From Lasiodiplodia sp. COLG20 (Eukaryota > Ascomycota > Dothideomycetes > Botryosphaeriales > Botryosphaeriaceae), in the NCBI GenBank assembly GCA_009801085.1, contig VNWV01000002.1:1426001-1490000 (forward strand): DNA of 64,000 nucleotides, given 5' to 3'. The notes under the pieces are model-generated. The model was not told where the DNA came from. It did not search any database and saw only the letters and a list, made by a program, of their open reading frames with translations. Numbering within the stretch: the first letter of the stretch is position 1; every line of letters starts with the position of its first letter. Both the position numbers and the translations under genes were made by a program. Of the stretch, positions 1 to 10,106 are shown piece after piece.

Positions 1-1485
1 CCATCAGCCACCATTCCACCAGCCCTGTAAGTCTCATTGCGCCCCAACAAGCTCCCAAGGCTCAGCACTTGGCGCTGACGTTGCACTGTTCGTTACTCTG
101 CACATAAAGACTCCCCTCAGCCTGGCTACAATCAGCCCCCACCAAGCCAGTCATACTCGCCTTACCCTCAACAAGGCTACAATCGACCACCACCCCCGCC
201 ACCATCAATGTCGCATCACCAATACCCTCCCCAGGGCGGCTACCCGCCCCAAGGTTACCCGCCTCCCCAGCAGTACGGCGCTCCCGGTTACCCTCCCCCG
301 CAGCAGCAGTACGGTGCTCCTCAGGGCTATCCGCCCCAGCAGCAGCAATTCAGTCCTCCACCCGGCCAGTACCCGCCTCAACAGCATGGCTACGGCGCGC
401 CTCCGCCGGGCCAGTATGGAGCTCCCCCGCCTGGACCCCCTCCCGGACAATATGGCGCCCCGCCACCGGGCCAGTACGGAGCGCCGCCTGTGCAACACTA
501 CGGCGGCGGTCCGCCCACGCCCCCCTCGCTAGGATATTCCAGCCAGATGCCTTACGTCGATACAAATATGGAAGCTGAAGCCCTGCGCAAAGCAATGAAG
601 GGCTTTGGCACAGACGAGAAGGCTGTAATCCGCGTAATTTCAAAGCTGGACCCCGTACAAATTTATTCGGTCCGTCAGACGTATAACCAGCGCTTCATGA
701 GGGACCTGCAGCGCGATCTGGAAAAGGAGACGAGCGGCGACTTTAGAGAAGCGCTCCTGGCCGTTGCTCGCGGCCCGCTCCAGCAGGATTGCCACACGTT
801 GTACCACGCCATGAAGGGCATGGGAACTAAGGAGTCGGATCTGAACGACGTCCTCTGCGGCCGTAGCAATGCCGACATTCACGCCATCAGGCAAGAGTAC
901 AGGAAGATGTTTAACAAGGACCTGGAGGCCGATCTCCGCGGCGATCTGTCTGCAGGCACGGAGACGCTGTTTGTGATGCTCGCAGCCGGCACTCGGCACG
1001 AGGAATCGACTCCGGTCATTCCTCAGAACATCGAGCAAGCCGCCACGGAGCTCCAGAACGCAATGGGAACCGGACCAATCGGCTTGAACAAGAACGGCAT
1101 CCATGCCTGCCAGGTCCTTACGCAGCTGTCGGACAACGAACTGCGCGCCGTCTCGGAGGCTTACCAGCGCCGCTACCACCAGTCACTTATCAAGGCCATC
1201 GACTCCAAATTCTCGGGCCACATGAAGGACGCCCTCCATCTGACCCTCGTCCGTGCTCTCAACAGGCCGATGGCGGAGGCCGAGCTCCTGGAGGATGCCA
1301 TGGCAGGTGCTGGCACTCACGACAGGCACCTGATTGATCGCGTTGTGAGGGTGCACTGGGACCGCGGCTTCAAGGAGGCTGTCAAGCAGGCTTACAGGGC
1401 GAAGTACGGAAAGGACCTCAGGAAGCGGATCGAGGGCGAGACGAGAGGTGATTACGAGAGACTTCTCGTTGCTATGATCGAGTAA
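1..1485 (+). CDS. Annexin, fungal type with Pro/Gln/Gly/Tyr-rich N-terminus (5' end missing)
   Basis: Calcium-dependent phospholipid-binding protein of the annexin family, expected on the cytosolic face of membranes. The window starts inside the gene. Bases 1-26 are the end of an exon, 27-120 is an intron (GTAAGT...CTCAG), and 121-1485 is the last exon, in frame throughout. The first ~120 visible residues are low-complexity GYPP/QQYG repeats, a disordered tail common in fungal annexins. The core after it holds four annexin repeats. Repeats 1 and 2 carry type-II calcium motifs (GFGTDE, GMGTKE) and repeat 4 has GAGTHD. Repeat 3 is degenerate (MGTGPIGLNK), so probably binds no calcium. The ATG at 208 lies inside the tail and is not the true start. 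The family is certain; the missing N-terminus is unknown. Confidence 0.93.
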
Positions 1486-2400
1486 TTGGGTTTTATACGT
1501 TCGCTGTTTACGACTTTATTCCCCTTCTTTTGCTTCTGAATATTATACCCCCCAATATGCAGACGGTTGGAATCAGGTCATGGTTCCATTGGTTACGGAT
1601 GGATGGGTATTATGTAGTGTTAATGCGTTCTTTGAGCTCGAAATAGAATTTGAGGCTCTATTACTCCTTCTAGTTCAAGACTAGTACCAACAGTCTATAC
1701 GAGGCCGATGTACCTCTTGTTATTCCATGATGAGTGCGAATGTAGACTGTGTCAATGATGTGTATGTGGGCGTAGACTCACGGGAGAAATGCCAACAAAG
1801 AGAGCCAGCTACCACCTATGTCGTAATTGTAGCGGTCTGGTCTCAACGGAAAGCAATAACAACCAGTGGTCGTGTGAGGTGAGGTGGAAGTTAAGACAGA
1901 GGTGGCCCAAGCGGACGAGCTGTCACCCTGGATCCGCGCGTTTGATCGGCGACTCAATTCGGCTAGCGCCCCGCAATTCTGAACCTGTTGGCCCAGCAAA
2001 TAGCTTTGCATCCTGCCAGGAGACCAGTCCGATTACACCCCCTTTAGCAAACAAACGATGGCCGGTCGGCTCTCCGAGAAGCGCACTAGATTCGAGTGTT
2101 GCTGACGGAGCGCGGATGATGCTGACAAGCAGCTTCCGGTACCCGTATTGGGCGGAAAGGGCTGCGGGTGGAAGCTCGGAAATGGGGACGCGCGGATACC
2201 GAGCGATGAGCGCGAAGGCAAAAAGCAAGGCGCTAAAAAAGTGACGTAGTGGCCAGCCACACGTGGCGCCCGAGCGCCGCATCTGGCGCGTTCCAGGCGG
2301 GTGAGGTGCGAGAGCCCTAGAGTCTTTCCCAGGGTTCGCAGCAATCTGATTATTTACCACGCCCCTCTTCCGTCCGTCTCCTTCGATATCGGAGGTAGAC
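1486..2400. other. Intergenic: annexin 3' region and promoter of the DUF2985 gene
   Basis: No gene was recognised here. The first part is AT-rich 3' flank. From about 1900 it becomes GC-richer and leads to the next ATG at 2401. The open frames on both strands (for example 1923-2501 minus) show no domain and overlap each other. Confidence 0.6.
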
Positions 2401-4733
2401 ATGGACTCCTCCCCCAACCGCCGCAATGGCTCGCCTCTGCACGGCGGCCGCGCCCGTCGCGCCTCCGCACACTCTGCAAGCTCCTCCGCCGACGGCGCCA
2501 CCGCCCCGAACTCCCCTTCGCGCTTTGCTCAGCACACCAACCGTCTCTATCCCATAACCCCGCGCCCAGACCTGCAAGCCCGCCCGTCTGCCATCCGCCT
2601 GCGACGCCTGCCGACGGAACAGGTTTCACGGCTGGAAACGATCCCAAGCCTTCGCCAGCAACACCATCAGCAGCAACAGCAGGAGCAACATGAGCAGGAC
2701 CTGCGACACCAGGCGCTGGAGAACGAATGGCAGGCCAACCGGCGCCGTTCGAGCTCTGAGCCGCACCGCCCGACGTTCGACGTTGGAGAACTCACGCGTG
2801 CCCGCACTACTGGCCTAAACAACATGCCATCGGTGCCCGAGCTGCCACAGAACACGGAGAGCACAACCTTCGAGCCCGTCCATCCGGCACGCCCGGGTCC
2901 GGCTGGCGGATCGGGTCGCTTCCGGCGAGCCAGCGTCGCCGCGCTCAGCGGGCTTGGCCTGCATCGGAATGCTGACGGCGCGCAGCCGCCCCACCAGGCC
3001 TTGCCCGAGAACTTGTACGATTCCAGGGTCGTCGATCTGCTCGACGTTATTGGTACGTCTTGGCTGCCGCCACGGGCCAGGAGCTAAACGGTGCTCGCGG
3101 GTGTTCGGAAGCTGACTTATTTCGCATCAGATCCCGAGGTTTCGGCGCTGTCGTCCTTGACGAATATCCAGAACTCTCTTTTCGTCCCCCAGCTCGGCAG
3201 GTTCGTGAACAGGCGGCCGACGTATGACTTGTCTCGCCTCCCGGCGTACCCCCAGCTGGGCGACAGGGAGACGTCGCCGAGGGAGAAGCAAGGCGAATTC
3301 CAGGCTGCTGCCACTGCCGCTGGTGCTGCTCCCGTCAGACCGCTGCGGCACATGCCAGCAACGACTGAACTGCGACCATCCAGTGCAGAACGACCCGGGA
3401 CTCCGAGCGAGCGTGCTTTTAGTATCACCTCTGCCCTGAGTGACTCACGCTATGCAGTGCTGCCCCACGGAATTGAACTTGAGGGCTGGACCGAAGAGGA
3501 CAAAGCTGAGCTGAACGACCATGTGCGGCACATGCTTCACTCGCGTCGCTCGAAGTTCAAGCGCAGCATGAAAGGTTTTGGCAAGTATGTCAGCAGGCCC
3601 TTGGGATTCCTGGTGACTTTATATGCCACGCTCATCACCCTCTTCGGTTTGGCTTGGGTGCTCTTCTTGATTGGATGGATCTATGTTGGCGACCGCCAGC
3701 ATTACATCATCAACGTGATCGATAACGTGTTGGTCGCCCTGTTTGCCATTATGGGTGATGGCCTCGCTCCATTCCGTGCTGTGGATACCTATCATATGAT
3801 CTTCATAGCTCACTATCGTACGTTCCCTCCCTCGGATCAGATGTTTCTTACCTGTTGATATATACTCACCATTTTACAGACCGGAAGACCTGGAAGTTAC
3901 GAAAAAAGATGGCCCTACCAAAACTCGAAGACAAGAACGACCTGCCCAACGGGCCGGTCGTGGAAACCGATATCGAGGCTTCAAGACACGAGTCTGAAGA
4001 GCTTAGCGTGCTTAACCCAAAACAGCAGGCTACTTTGGTGCATCACCAGGAGAAATTCGCCAAGTCTCATACTTTCTACAAGCCGCACGAGACGGAAACA
4101 CATTTTGCGTTCCCCCTGCGGCTCCTCATCGTTATCGTCGTGCTTCTGGACTGCCATTCCTGTCTTCAAATCGCGCTGGGAGCTTGTACTTGGGGTATTG
4201 ACTACAAGGTCCGGCCTCAAGCGCTCACGGCGGTCATTCTGTCATGTTCGATTACTGTAAACATCACCGCGGGTATCCTAATTTCCGTCGGCGACCGAAG
4301 GACACGCAAGAAGGACGTCATTGAGAGGATGTTCCGGCAAGAGCTCACGGAGGAGGCCATCCAAAAAATGCAGAGACGGCAAGAGAAGCATGAAGAGCGG
4401 TTACGGCGTCTGGAAGAACAGGGCGAGGAAACAGATCTGGAAGATAATAATAGGGAGAAGAAGGGCGGCCGCGTGAGTTTGGACATCTTCAGGCGGAGTG
4501 AGGACAAGCCGCGCCGGAGCTTCGACGTGCTCCGGAAGCTCGAGGACAAGCCGCGTCGGAGTTTGGATGCGTCGAGGAAGACTGAGGGCATTCCTCGCCG
4601 GAGCCTCACCGTTACCAGGAAGAGCGACAAGACCGATGAACCGCAGCCTCGCATCAGCGAGGCGGATTCGAGACCGGACGAGAGCGATGTCAACATAACC
4701 ACCGTCGCCGAGGATCATCGGGAAAGCAGGTGA
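2401..4733 (+). CDS. DUF2985 integral membrane protein
   Basis: Fungal membrane protein of unknown function with the DUF2985 signature. Three exons: 2401-3052, 3131-3817 and 3880-4733; introns 3053-3130 and 3818-3879. Both joins restore the frame (G|AT Asp; C|AC His) and give 730 aa. The N-terminal third is disordered, Ser/Arg/Gln-rich. The conserved part follows: a first hydrophobic segment (LVTLYATLITLFGLAWVLFL), the family stretch VINVIDNVLVALFAIMGDG, a charged RKTWKLRKKM loop, then two more hydrophobic segments (LRLLIVIVVLLDCHSCLQIAL and ALTAVILSCSITVNITAGIL). A charged coiled-coil-like region (RQEKHEERLRRLEEQ) follows. The C-terminus has three 14-residue repeats containing R-R-S. Function is unknown; family assignment rests on remembered conserved sequence. 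Confidence 0.88.
4491..4616 (+). repeat. Three tandem 42-bp repeats in the DUF2985 gene
   Basis: Units 4491-4532, 4533-4574 and 4575-4616, followed by a partial unit. Each encodes 14 residues of the pattern R-R/K-x-E-D/G-K/I-P-R-R-S-hydrophobic-D/T-x-x. The first two are the closest (shared GAGGACAAGCCGCG). Each carries an R-R-S basophilic-kinase-like motif. This is an in-frame expansion in the cytosolic-looking tail. Confidence 0.85.
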
Positions 4734-5566
4734 TGACAGCGCTTGAGAGAGGCATTTTCTGTCCCCAGAACGAGGCCATAATTCTTTCGTTTAATCATCC
4801 TTGGCCTCGCAACCTGGACGTCGGATATTGTACTATGTTCCATGGATGCCCTGTCTTGGTTCATCAACCAGTGTACACCGCTGTCTAGACTTAGAGTCGA
4901 CTGGTTTCTGAAGGACGATAGCATTCGACCGGATTTGTTGCAACCTCAAACGAGCCCCAATCGGTCTGTTCAGGCATCCAGCCAAAAAAGCGTATGACGG
5001 CAATCGCATCTCCCATTGCCGGCGTGCTATATTTCAAAACTTCTTAAGGATTACGACAAGATACTTTAATTTTCTTTTTTGATGAGATGGTGGGCTCATA
5101 GGCGTTGGCACGACGTTTTGATGGAATACCCTTCTAATTGCATGAGTAGTGGCTATCTCAGCCACGGACAAGGCTTTGATGGAACAAAAAGCTGCCATAA
5201 TGAATACTGAAACGATTGGAACCTCTCGAATTAATCTATTTTTCATGTGCATTTGTTGGGTTTCATTGGGTCTTTTCTCCTTTCGAATGTGGGGATCCCC
5301 ATCTGTTCTTGGGTAGTCTTCAGACCATGGCGATATCGAGACGTTGAATAACTGATTGCTCCCCGCAGTTATACTCAATTCCGCAGCTACTTCAGTCGCT
5401 CAGGCTAAGGACACAAGAACTAGCACCCGGCTAAAGCACCACGAATTTACCCCGTACTTTCTCGGCCAGCCTAAATCACACTTAACTGCTAGAAGAGCAA
5501 AACAGTCGTCGGCACGAATTACCATCCCCACACTCGTTAAGCTCTCCAGCGTCAACGGCGAGTTTT

Positions 5567-5573
5567 GGCTAAA
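5567..5573 (+). promoter_or_regulatory. XlnR/XYR1-like site GGCTAAA
   Basis: Matches the GGCTAAA consensus of the xylanolytic activator XlnR/XYR1, 414 bp before the esterase ATG. A related GGCTAAC lies at 5603-5609. A heptamer can occur by chance; the argument is its position before a predicted hemicellulase gene. Confidence 0.45.
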
Positions 5574-5819
5574 TGTAACATGCACCGTGCTATCATTCTT
5601 CTGGCTAACTTAGCGAATACGCCGGAACTCCGCTTCTCAGGTGACCGCGCTTGGCTACGCGGCCCGGGGTGCGGCGGTGTTTGAGGTTTCGTTTCAGCAC
5701 GACACGGACATTTCCCTGCGTACCGGCCCGCCTGCCGCTCTCCGCTCGCCCATATGATGCGGCCCTCAGTACATTTAGGGGGCACGGAGGAAGTATTAGC
5801 ATTGATCGACTAACGTCAA

Positions 5820-5825
5820 GCGGGG
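5820..5825 (+). promoter_or_regulatory. CreA-like site GCGGGG
   Basis: Fits the SYGGRG consensus of the carbon catabolite repressor CreA/CRE1, about 35 bp upstream of the TATA-like element. It suggests glucose repression of the esterase gene, but the motif is short and the region is GC-rich. Confidence 0.35.
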
Positions 5826-5860
5826 GCGTGCCGAGCCCCGAATGTGCCGTCGCTTGAATG

Positions 5861-5867
5861 TATAAAG
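5861..5867 (+). promoter_or_regulatory. TATA-like element TATAAAG of the esterase gene
   Basis: TATAAAG about 120 bp upstream of the ATG at 5987, consistent with a 5' leader of roughly 80-90 nt. Confidence 0.5.
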
Positions 5868-5986
5868 TCATTGAGTAAGGGAGCAGCATCTTGGATTCGT
5901 TTTTTGTTTCAATCGTCCACTCTTTTTCTATCTTCGGTCAAAACTTTCCTGTACATAGTTTTTTCAGACCCGTCTGATCATCGGTC

Positions 5987-7148
5987 ATGGCGAGATTTGG
6001 CTTCCTTTCGGCGTTGGCCGTCACGCTGCTTGCAGTGTCCTCAAACGCCATGGCGCTGGAGAAGCGCGCTTCGCTGCAGCAGGTTTCGGACTACGGTGAC
6101 AACCCAGCTGGTGTGCCCATGTACGGATGATCTCTCTTGATTTGATCTGGCGAAGTAGTTTGCTGACTATAGCGCACAGGTACATCTACGTCCCCGACAA
6201 CCTTGCCACCAGCCCCGGTATTGTCGTCGCCGTGTACGTCTTTTTCCTTTTTCAGGCTACCATATCCCTGGGGTTCTGAATAAAACGTGCATTTAGCTGA
6301 CGTAAGTGGATGGATAGTCACTACTGCACCGGCACCGCCCAGGCCTACTACTCGGGCTCGCCTTACGCCACGCTCGCCGAGCAGTACGGCTTCATCGTCA
6401 TCTACCCGGAGAGCCCTCACTCTGGCACGTGCTGGGACGTCAGCTCGCAGGCGACCCTGACGCACAATGGCGGCGGCGACAGCAACTCGATCGCCAACAT
6501 GGTCAACTACGCTATCGACAAGTACGGCGCCGACACGAGCAAGGTCTTCGTCACCGGCTCCAGCTCCGGCGCCATGATGACCGTGAGTTTATCCTTTTTT
6601 CCATACATATTGTCCTTGTGGTTTCCTTGAAGATCTGCCATTACCATATCTCCTGCAAGGCGGCGACCACGCTAACAACCTTCCCACCACAGAACGTCCT
6701 CGCCGCCACCTACCCCGGCCTCTTCCAAGCCGCCATCGTCTACTCTGGCGTGCCGGCGGGCTGCTTCGTCTCGGCCGCCGGCGCCGTCGACGCCTGGAAC
6801 AGCACCTGCTCGCAGGGCCAGTCCATCACGACCCCCGAGCACTGGGCCTCCGTCGTCGAGGCCATGTACCCCGGTTACACGGGATCTCGCCCGCGCATGC
6901 AGGTCTACCACGGCAGCACCGACTCGACCCTGCTGCCCCAGAACTACGACGAGACCATGAAGCAGTGGGCCGGCGTGTTTGGCTATGACTATGAGAACCC
7001 GCAGTCGACCCAGGCGAATACGCCGCTGTCCGGCTACACGAAGACGGTTTGGGGCGAGAGCGTGCAGGGGATTTATGCGGAGGGCGTGGGGCATACGGTG
7101 CCGATTCGGGGCGCTGACGATATGGCGTTTTTTGGGTTTGCGGCTTGA
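5987..7148 (+). CDS. Secreted CE1-family acetylxylan/feruloyl esterase
   Basis: Predicted secreted carbohydrate esterase family 1 enzyme that removes acetyl or feruloyl groups from plant xylan. Four exons: 5987-6120, 6180-6233, 6318-6582 and 6693-7148; all joins keep the frame and give 302 aa. A signal peptide (MARFGFLSALAVTLLAVSS) is followed by a Kex2-like EKR site near residue 27. Alpha/beta-hydrolase features: HYCTGTAQAYY near the oxyanion region, the nucleophile elbow GSSSG with Ser145, an Asp in YHGSTDSTLLP and His285 in GVGHTVP. No cellulose-binding module follows, so it is a single-domain enzyme. XlnR-like, CreA-like and TATA-like elements lie upstream. The similarity is closest to AxeA-type acetylxylan esterases; substrate preference between acetyl and feruloyl cannot be read from the sequence. 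Confidence 0.92.
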
Positions 7149-7737
7149 GTGCGGTTTTTGGTGGTTGTGGGGGTGGGGTTAACGCGTGGGTAGTGGGTGT
7201 GGCTTGGTTCTGGTTCTGTGGATATGTTTTGTGGGAGCTATGGTGCGGATATCGCCTAAACCTGTGCGGAGAATTTAACGAACCTCGGTGATGTGCAAGC
7301 TGGTTCATAGTGGCACTACTCAGAAGAATGAATGAGAGTTTAAACTGTGAAGCGTTGGCCTCCCGTGGAACTCATCCTACGTGGAAGGTGTCTACACGGC
7401 TCGGTTTTTTCTCATGCCCTCGTAAATGAGCAGCCAGCAACTAAGATGTTCAATTATTACCATACCTGGATTAAGATCCTTAAGCTTTCTTCTGAAATGA
7501 AATGTAGAACAAGCAAGCATTGGTCAGACTTCCTAAGCAATAATCATAACTGTACACTTCTTTTCTCAGGTTTCTAGCTGGTAACATTACCTTTACTTAC
7601 TCGACATGTCTATTTTATCGACCTAAAAAATTTTCGCGAAGAGTGATGTTTTGGTACGTGTCCCTTCGGCGCATGGTTGAATAGGTCCCGGCTCTATTAT
7701 GTCAGAGTACCAAATGCGCAAACAAGAACTCGGGCTC
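7149..7737. other. Intergenic, nothing recognised
   Basis: 3' flank of the esterase gene, then AT-rich DNA. No coding signal found. Confidence 0.6.
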
Positions 7738-7743
7738 TATATA
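7738..7743 (+). promoter_or_regulatory. TATA-like element of the small two-exon gene
   Basis: TATATA about 200 bp before the ATG at 7936. Between them lies a likely 5'-UTR intron, 7863-7919 (GTAAGT donor, CTAAC branch, ACAG acceptor), so the spliced leader would be around 110 nt. Confidence 0.35.
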
Positions 7744-7935
7744 CGTCCTCATCCTGACTTCCTTGAACTCATCATCATCGTCTGCATAAGAGCAGTATTG
7801 CGTTACAATACCACCCAGACGGCCGCACGCACACATCTCACTTCCAAGCTTCAACACGAATAGTAAGTTCTTCACACTGTCTAAGAAAATCATGAATTTA
7901 AGTTCGCGCATGCTAACAGGTCAGTGCGTTCGCGT

Positions 7936-8486
7936 ATGGAAACCCCTCAGGTCCCCGCGATCATCCAGCGGGGAGTCGCCCTAATGCTTGCTCACGAAGC
8001 GGAGAGGACCTCTGCCAACGGCAGGCGGCTGTCAGCTTTGTAAGTTTATTTTCCCCTCCATTCTCTCCTCTCACCCACCACTCATATATGTATATATATA
8101 TATATACATACAAGCATCCGCCGATTCTGAACGTCAACAAGCCTACCTAAATTCGTACCTATAGGTATCACAATCTGGATGCCCGCAGGAAGAACCTTAA
8201 GCTTACTTGCAGTGACAACTGTGTCAAGATGCTCCTAACGCCTCTACACTCGCTGAAGACCGGTGGAAGGATTGCCGGCTTTCCTCGTACTGTTGGCGCA
8301 TTTTTCCGCTTGACAGAGCGCGACCTGGTCCGAATCATCGATGAATTACACTCCCCGGTTCCGTGTTACGATATCAAGGAACTTAGAACCATTCTCAGGA
8401 TTCTCATTGGTTTCGAATACTTCCCGGTCGGCGATCCGCGTGTGTCGACGGACAAGGGCTCTCAAACCGTTCCTGGACACACCTAG
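7936..8486 (+). CDS. Small hypothetical protein, 141 aa, two coding exons
   Basis: I do not recognise this protein. Exons 7936-8039 and 8165-8486 with a 125-nt intron (GTAAGT...TATAG) that contains a (TA)n run. The join (TT|G, Leu) keeps the frame. Support for a real gene is the good splice sites, a second likely intron in the 5' leader and a TATA-like box. Reading upstream of the ATG, the 5' exon junction creates a TAG, so the start at 7936 is reasonable. The protein is basic, with helical segments around EAERTSANGRR and ERDLVRIIDELHSPV. It has two close cysteines (CSDNC), no signal peptide and no clear membrane segment. It could be lineage-specific or a decaying gene. Confidence 0.5.
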
Positions 8487-9349
8487 ACAACGTGGCCACC
8501 TGTTTACCAAAAGTCTTTGGTGAACATTGGGTTATATTGAAGTACTAATACTTCGTGGATGATTAGTTGTTTTCGGCCATATTGAACAAGCTTTAGGCAA
8601 CGTCCGTGTCTGATTATTGTTAGTGAACTAAAAAAAAAAAAAAAAGAGTTTTATAATGACTGGTAATTACTGTTTTTATGAATTGCTATGAGTGCCCTTC
8701 GCAGAAGCTTTTTGACTACACCATACGAATGATCACAAAGCGTGCATTATGTTGATAAAGAAGCAAGATCCCCCGAAGCGTCTAGAGCGAATCTAGGAGA
8801 GAATAGATATATACAGCACCCTTCTTATAGCAAATGGTCAGCGCGGATTCTTTTAAAGAAAAAAAAAGAAAAATACAGAACTGCGGTTCTGACCTATCAT
8901 TGCCCTTGGAGGGAGCATACTGACCCACGATTTTGACTTATCGTATCACCACAGAGAACCCGGTATACCCTGCAATGATTTATGCGCTAGTATCCCGCTG
9001 AGGGAGGTGGCTGAAAATCACGCAGAGTTACGGGTTGCGGTTTCAACAGGGGTGTGCTGCAGCCTTCTGTGAATGTCACACCCTCATGCCGTACAACTTA
9101 TTGTTCAAAAAGGCAGATCTATGTACCATGCAGGGCGTATCATTCAACCAGGTAAATCATGTGCCGTGGGACGCCTTGTTCAAACAGGCAAGTCCACTGC
9201 CGTCCTATCGATTTAAAAAAAAAAAAAATACTATCGCACTACTCGGCAACGAGTGCATCTCAGCCGCAAGGCTGCGCTGACGCACCGAATCCTCCTCAGC
9301 AGCATTGCCGCAACTTGCGCTCCATGCGCGGGTGGGGTCGACTCTGCAC
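8487..9349. other. Intergenic with A-tracts
   Basis: AT-rich, with an A16 run (8630-8645), further A-tracts near 8860 and 9217, and two loosely similar segments near 9088 and 9161 (TGCCGT...TTGTTCAAA.AGGCA). No gene seen. Confidence 0.55.
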
Positions 9350-9356
9350 ATAAATA
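9350..9356 (+). promoter_or_regulatory. TATA-like element ATAAATA
   Basis: ATAAATA about 100 bp upstream of the ATG at 9454, a plausible TATA box for the acidic-tail gene. Confidence 0.4.
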
Positions 9357-9453
9357 CTTGAGGGGATCCGAAGGAGGTGAGAGAATCGGCACACTCACAG
9401 CCTTGCTCTTCAACTCACCTTACCACATTCACGCCCCAAATCGTCTATTCACG

Positions 9454-10106
9454 ATGGTGCTCGACGGCGGCGTCATCACCATCCCCGCGGCGATCAGCCT
9501 CATCAACCTCCTCTTCCACGTCTTCAAACGCATCTCGAAATGGCTCAAGCGGCGGGCCAACACGCTCTGGAAGGAGGACCACCGCATTCTCAAGATAGTC
9601 AAGGACTACTGTGCTCGCAACTCCAATCCAAGTACGTATTCGCTACCCTGCACCGCTCATACGTTCGTTCGGAGGCGCTGACAGATTTCCATTCCGGTGC
9701 GGAAGACGCGAAGTTGCCCGACTACATCCACGTGCTGGTCAGGCGGCTGGAGGTCAGGAAGCTGCAGTGGATGGACGCCCCCGAGGCTGCAGCGGCCGAG
9801 CGCGAGGCCAAAGCTACTGAGAGGTATCAGGATCCTGGGTATACGACGGACTTTGAGGACTCGGATGTGGGATCTGGGACCGATGACGATAAGGAGACGG
9901 ATGAAGAGGATGATCACAGCGACAGTGACGAAGATGAGGAAGAGGATGATGATGACCATACCGATGATGATAGCGAGGATGAGGATGAGGATGATAGCGA
10001 TGGCGACGATGACGACGGCAGCGAGGAGGAGGAGGACTCCGACAACTATGCCGGCAGCTTCGATAGTGACAACAGTGACGATAACTATGACAGCGATGAC
10101 TCGTGA
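9454..10106 (+). CDS. Hypothetical protein with long Asp/Glu/Ser tail, 199 aa
   Basis: Two exons, 9454-9631 and 9685-10106, joined across a 53-nt intron (GTACGT...GACAG), giving 199 aa. The first ~60 residues start with a hydrophobic segment (ITIPAAISLINLLFHVF) followed by basic residues (KRISKWLKRR). A middle part (LPDYIHVLVRRLEVRKLQW) looks helical. From about residue 113 to the end the chain is almost only Asp, Glu and Ser, interrupted by a few Thr, Gly, Asn and Tyr. Such tails occur in histone chaperones and nucleolar proteins, but nothing here shows that function. The start at 9454 is the first ATG in frame with the conserved-looking N-terminus. I do not recognise a family. Confidence 0.6.

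Larger units (their letters stand above)
4734..5986. other. Intergenic, upstream region of the esterase gene
   Basis: No gene recognised. The stretch 4980-5400 is AT-rich. A 114-codon minus-strand open frame (5034-5378) shows no familiar motif. The last 420 bp hold likely promoter elements of the esterase gene, listed separately. Confidence 0.55.

Noticed and set aside
9088..9195. Possible direct repeat pair
   Set aside because: Only about 20 interrupted bases match, which is not enough in AT-rich DNA to claim a repeat.
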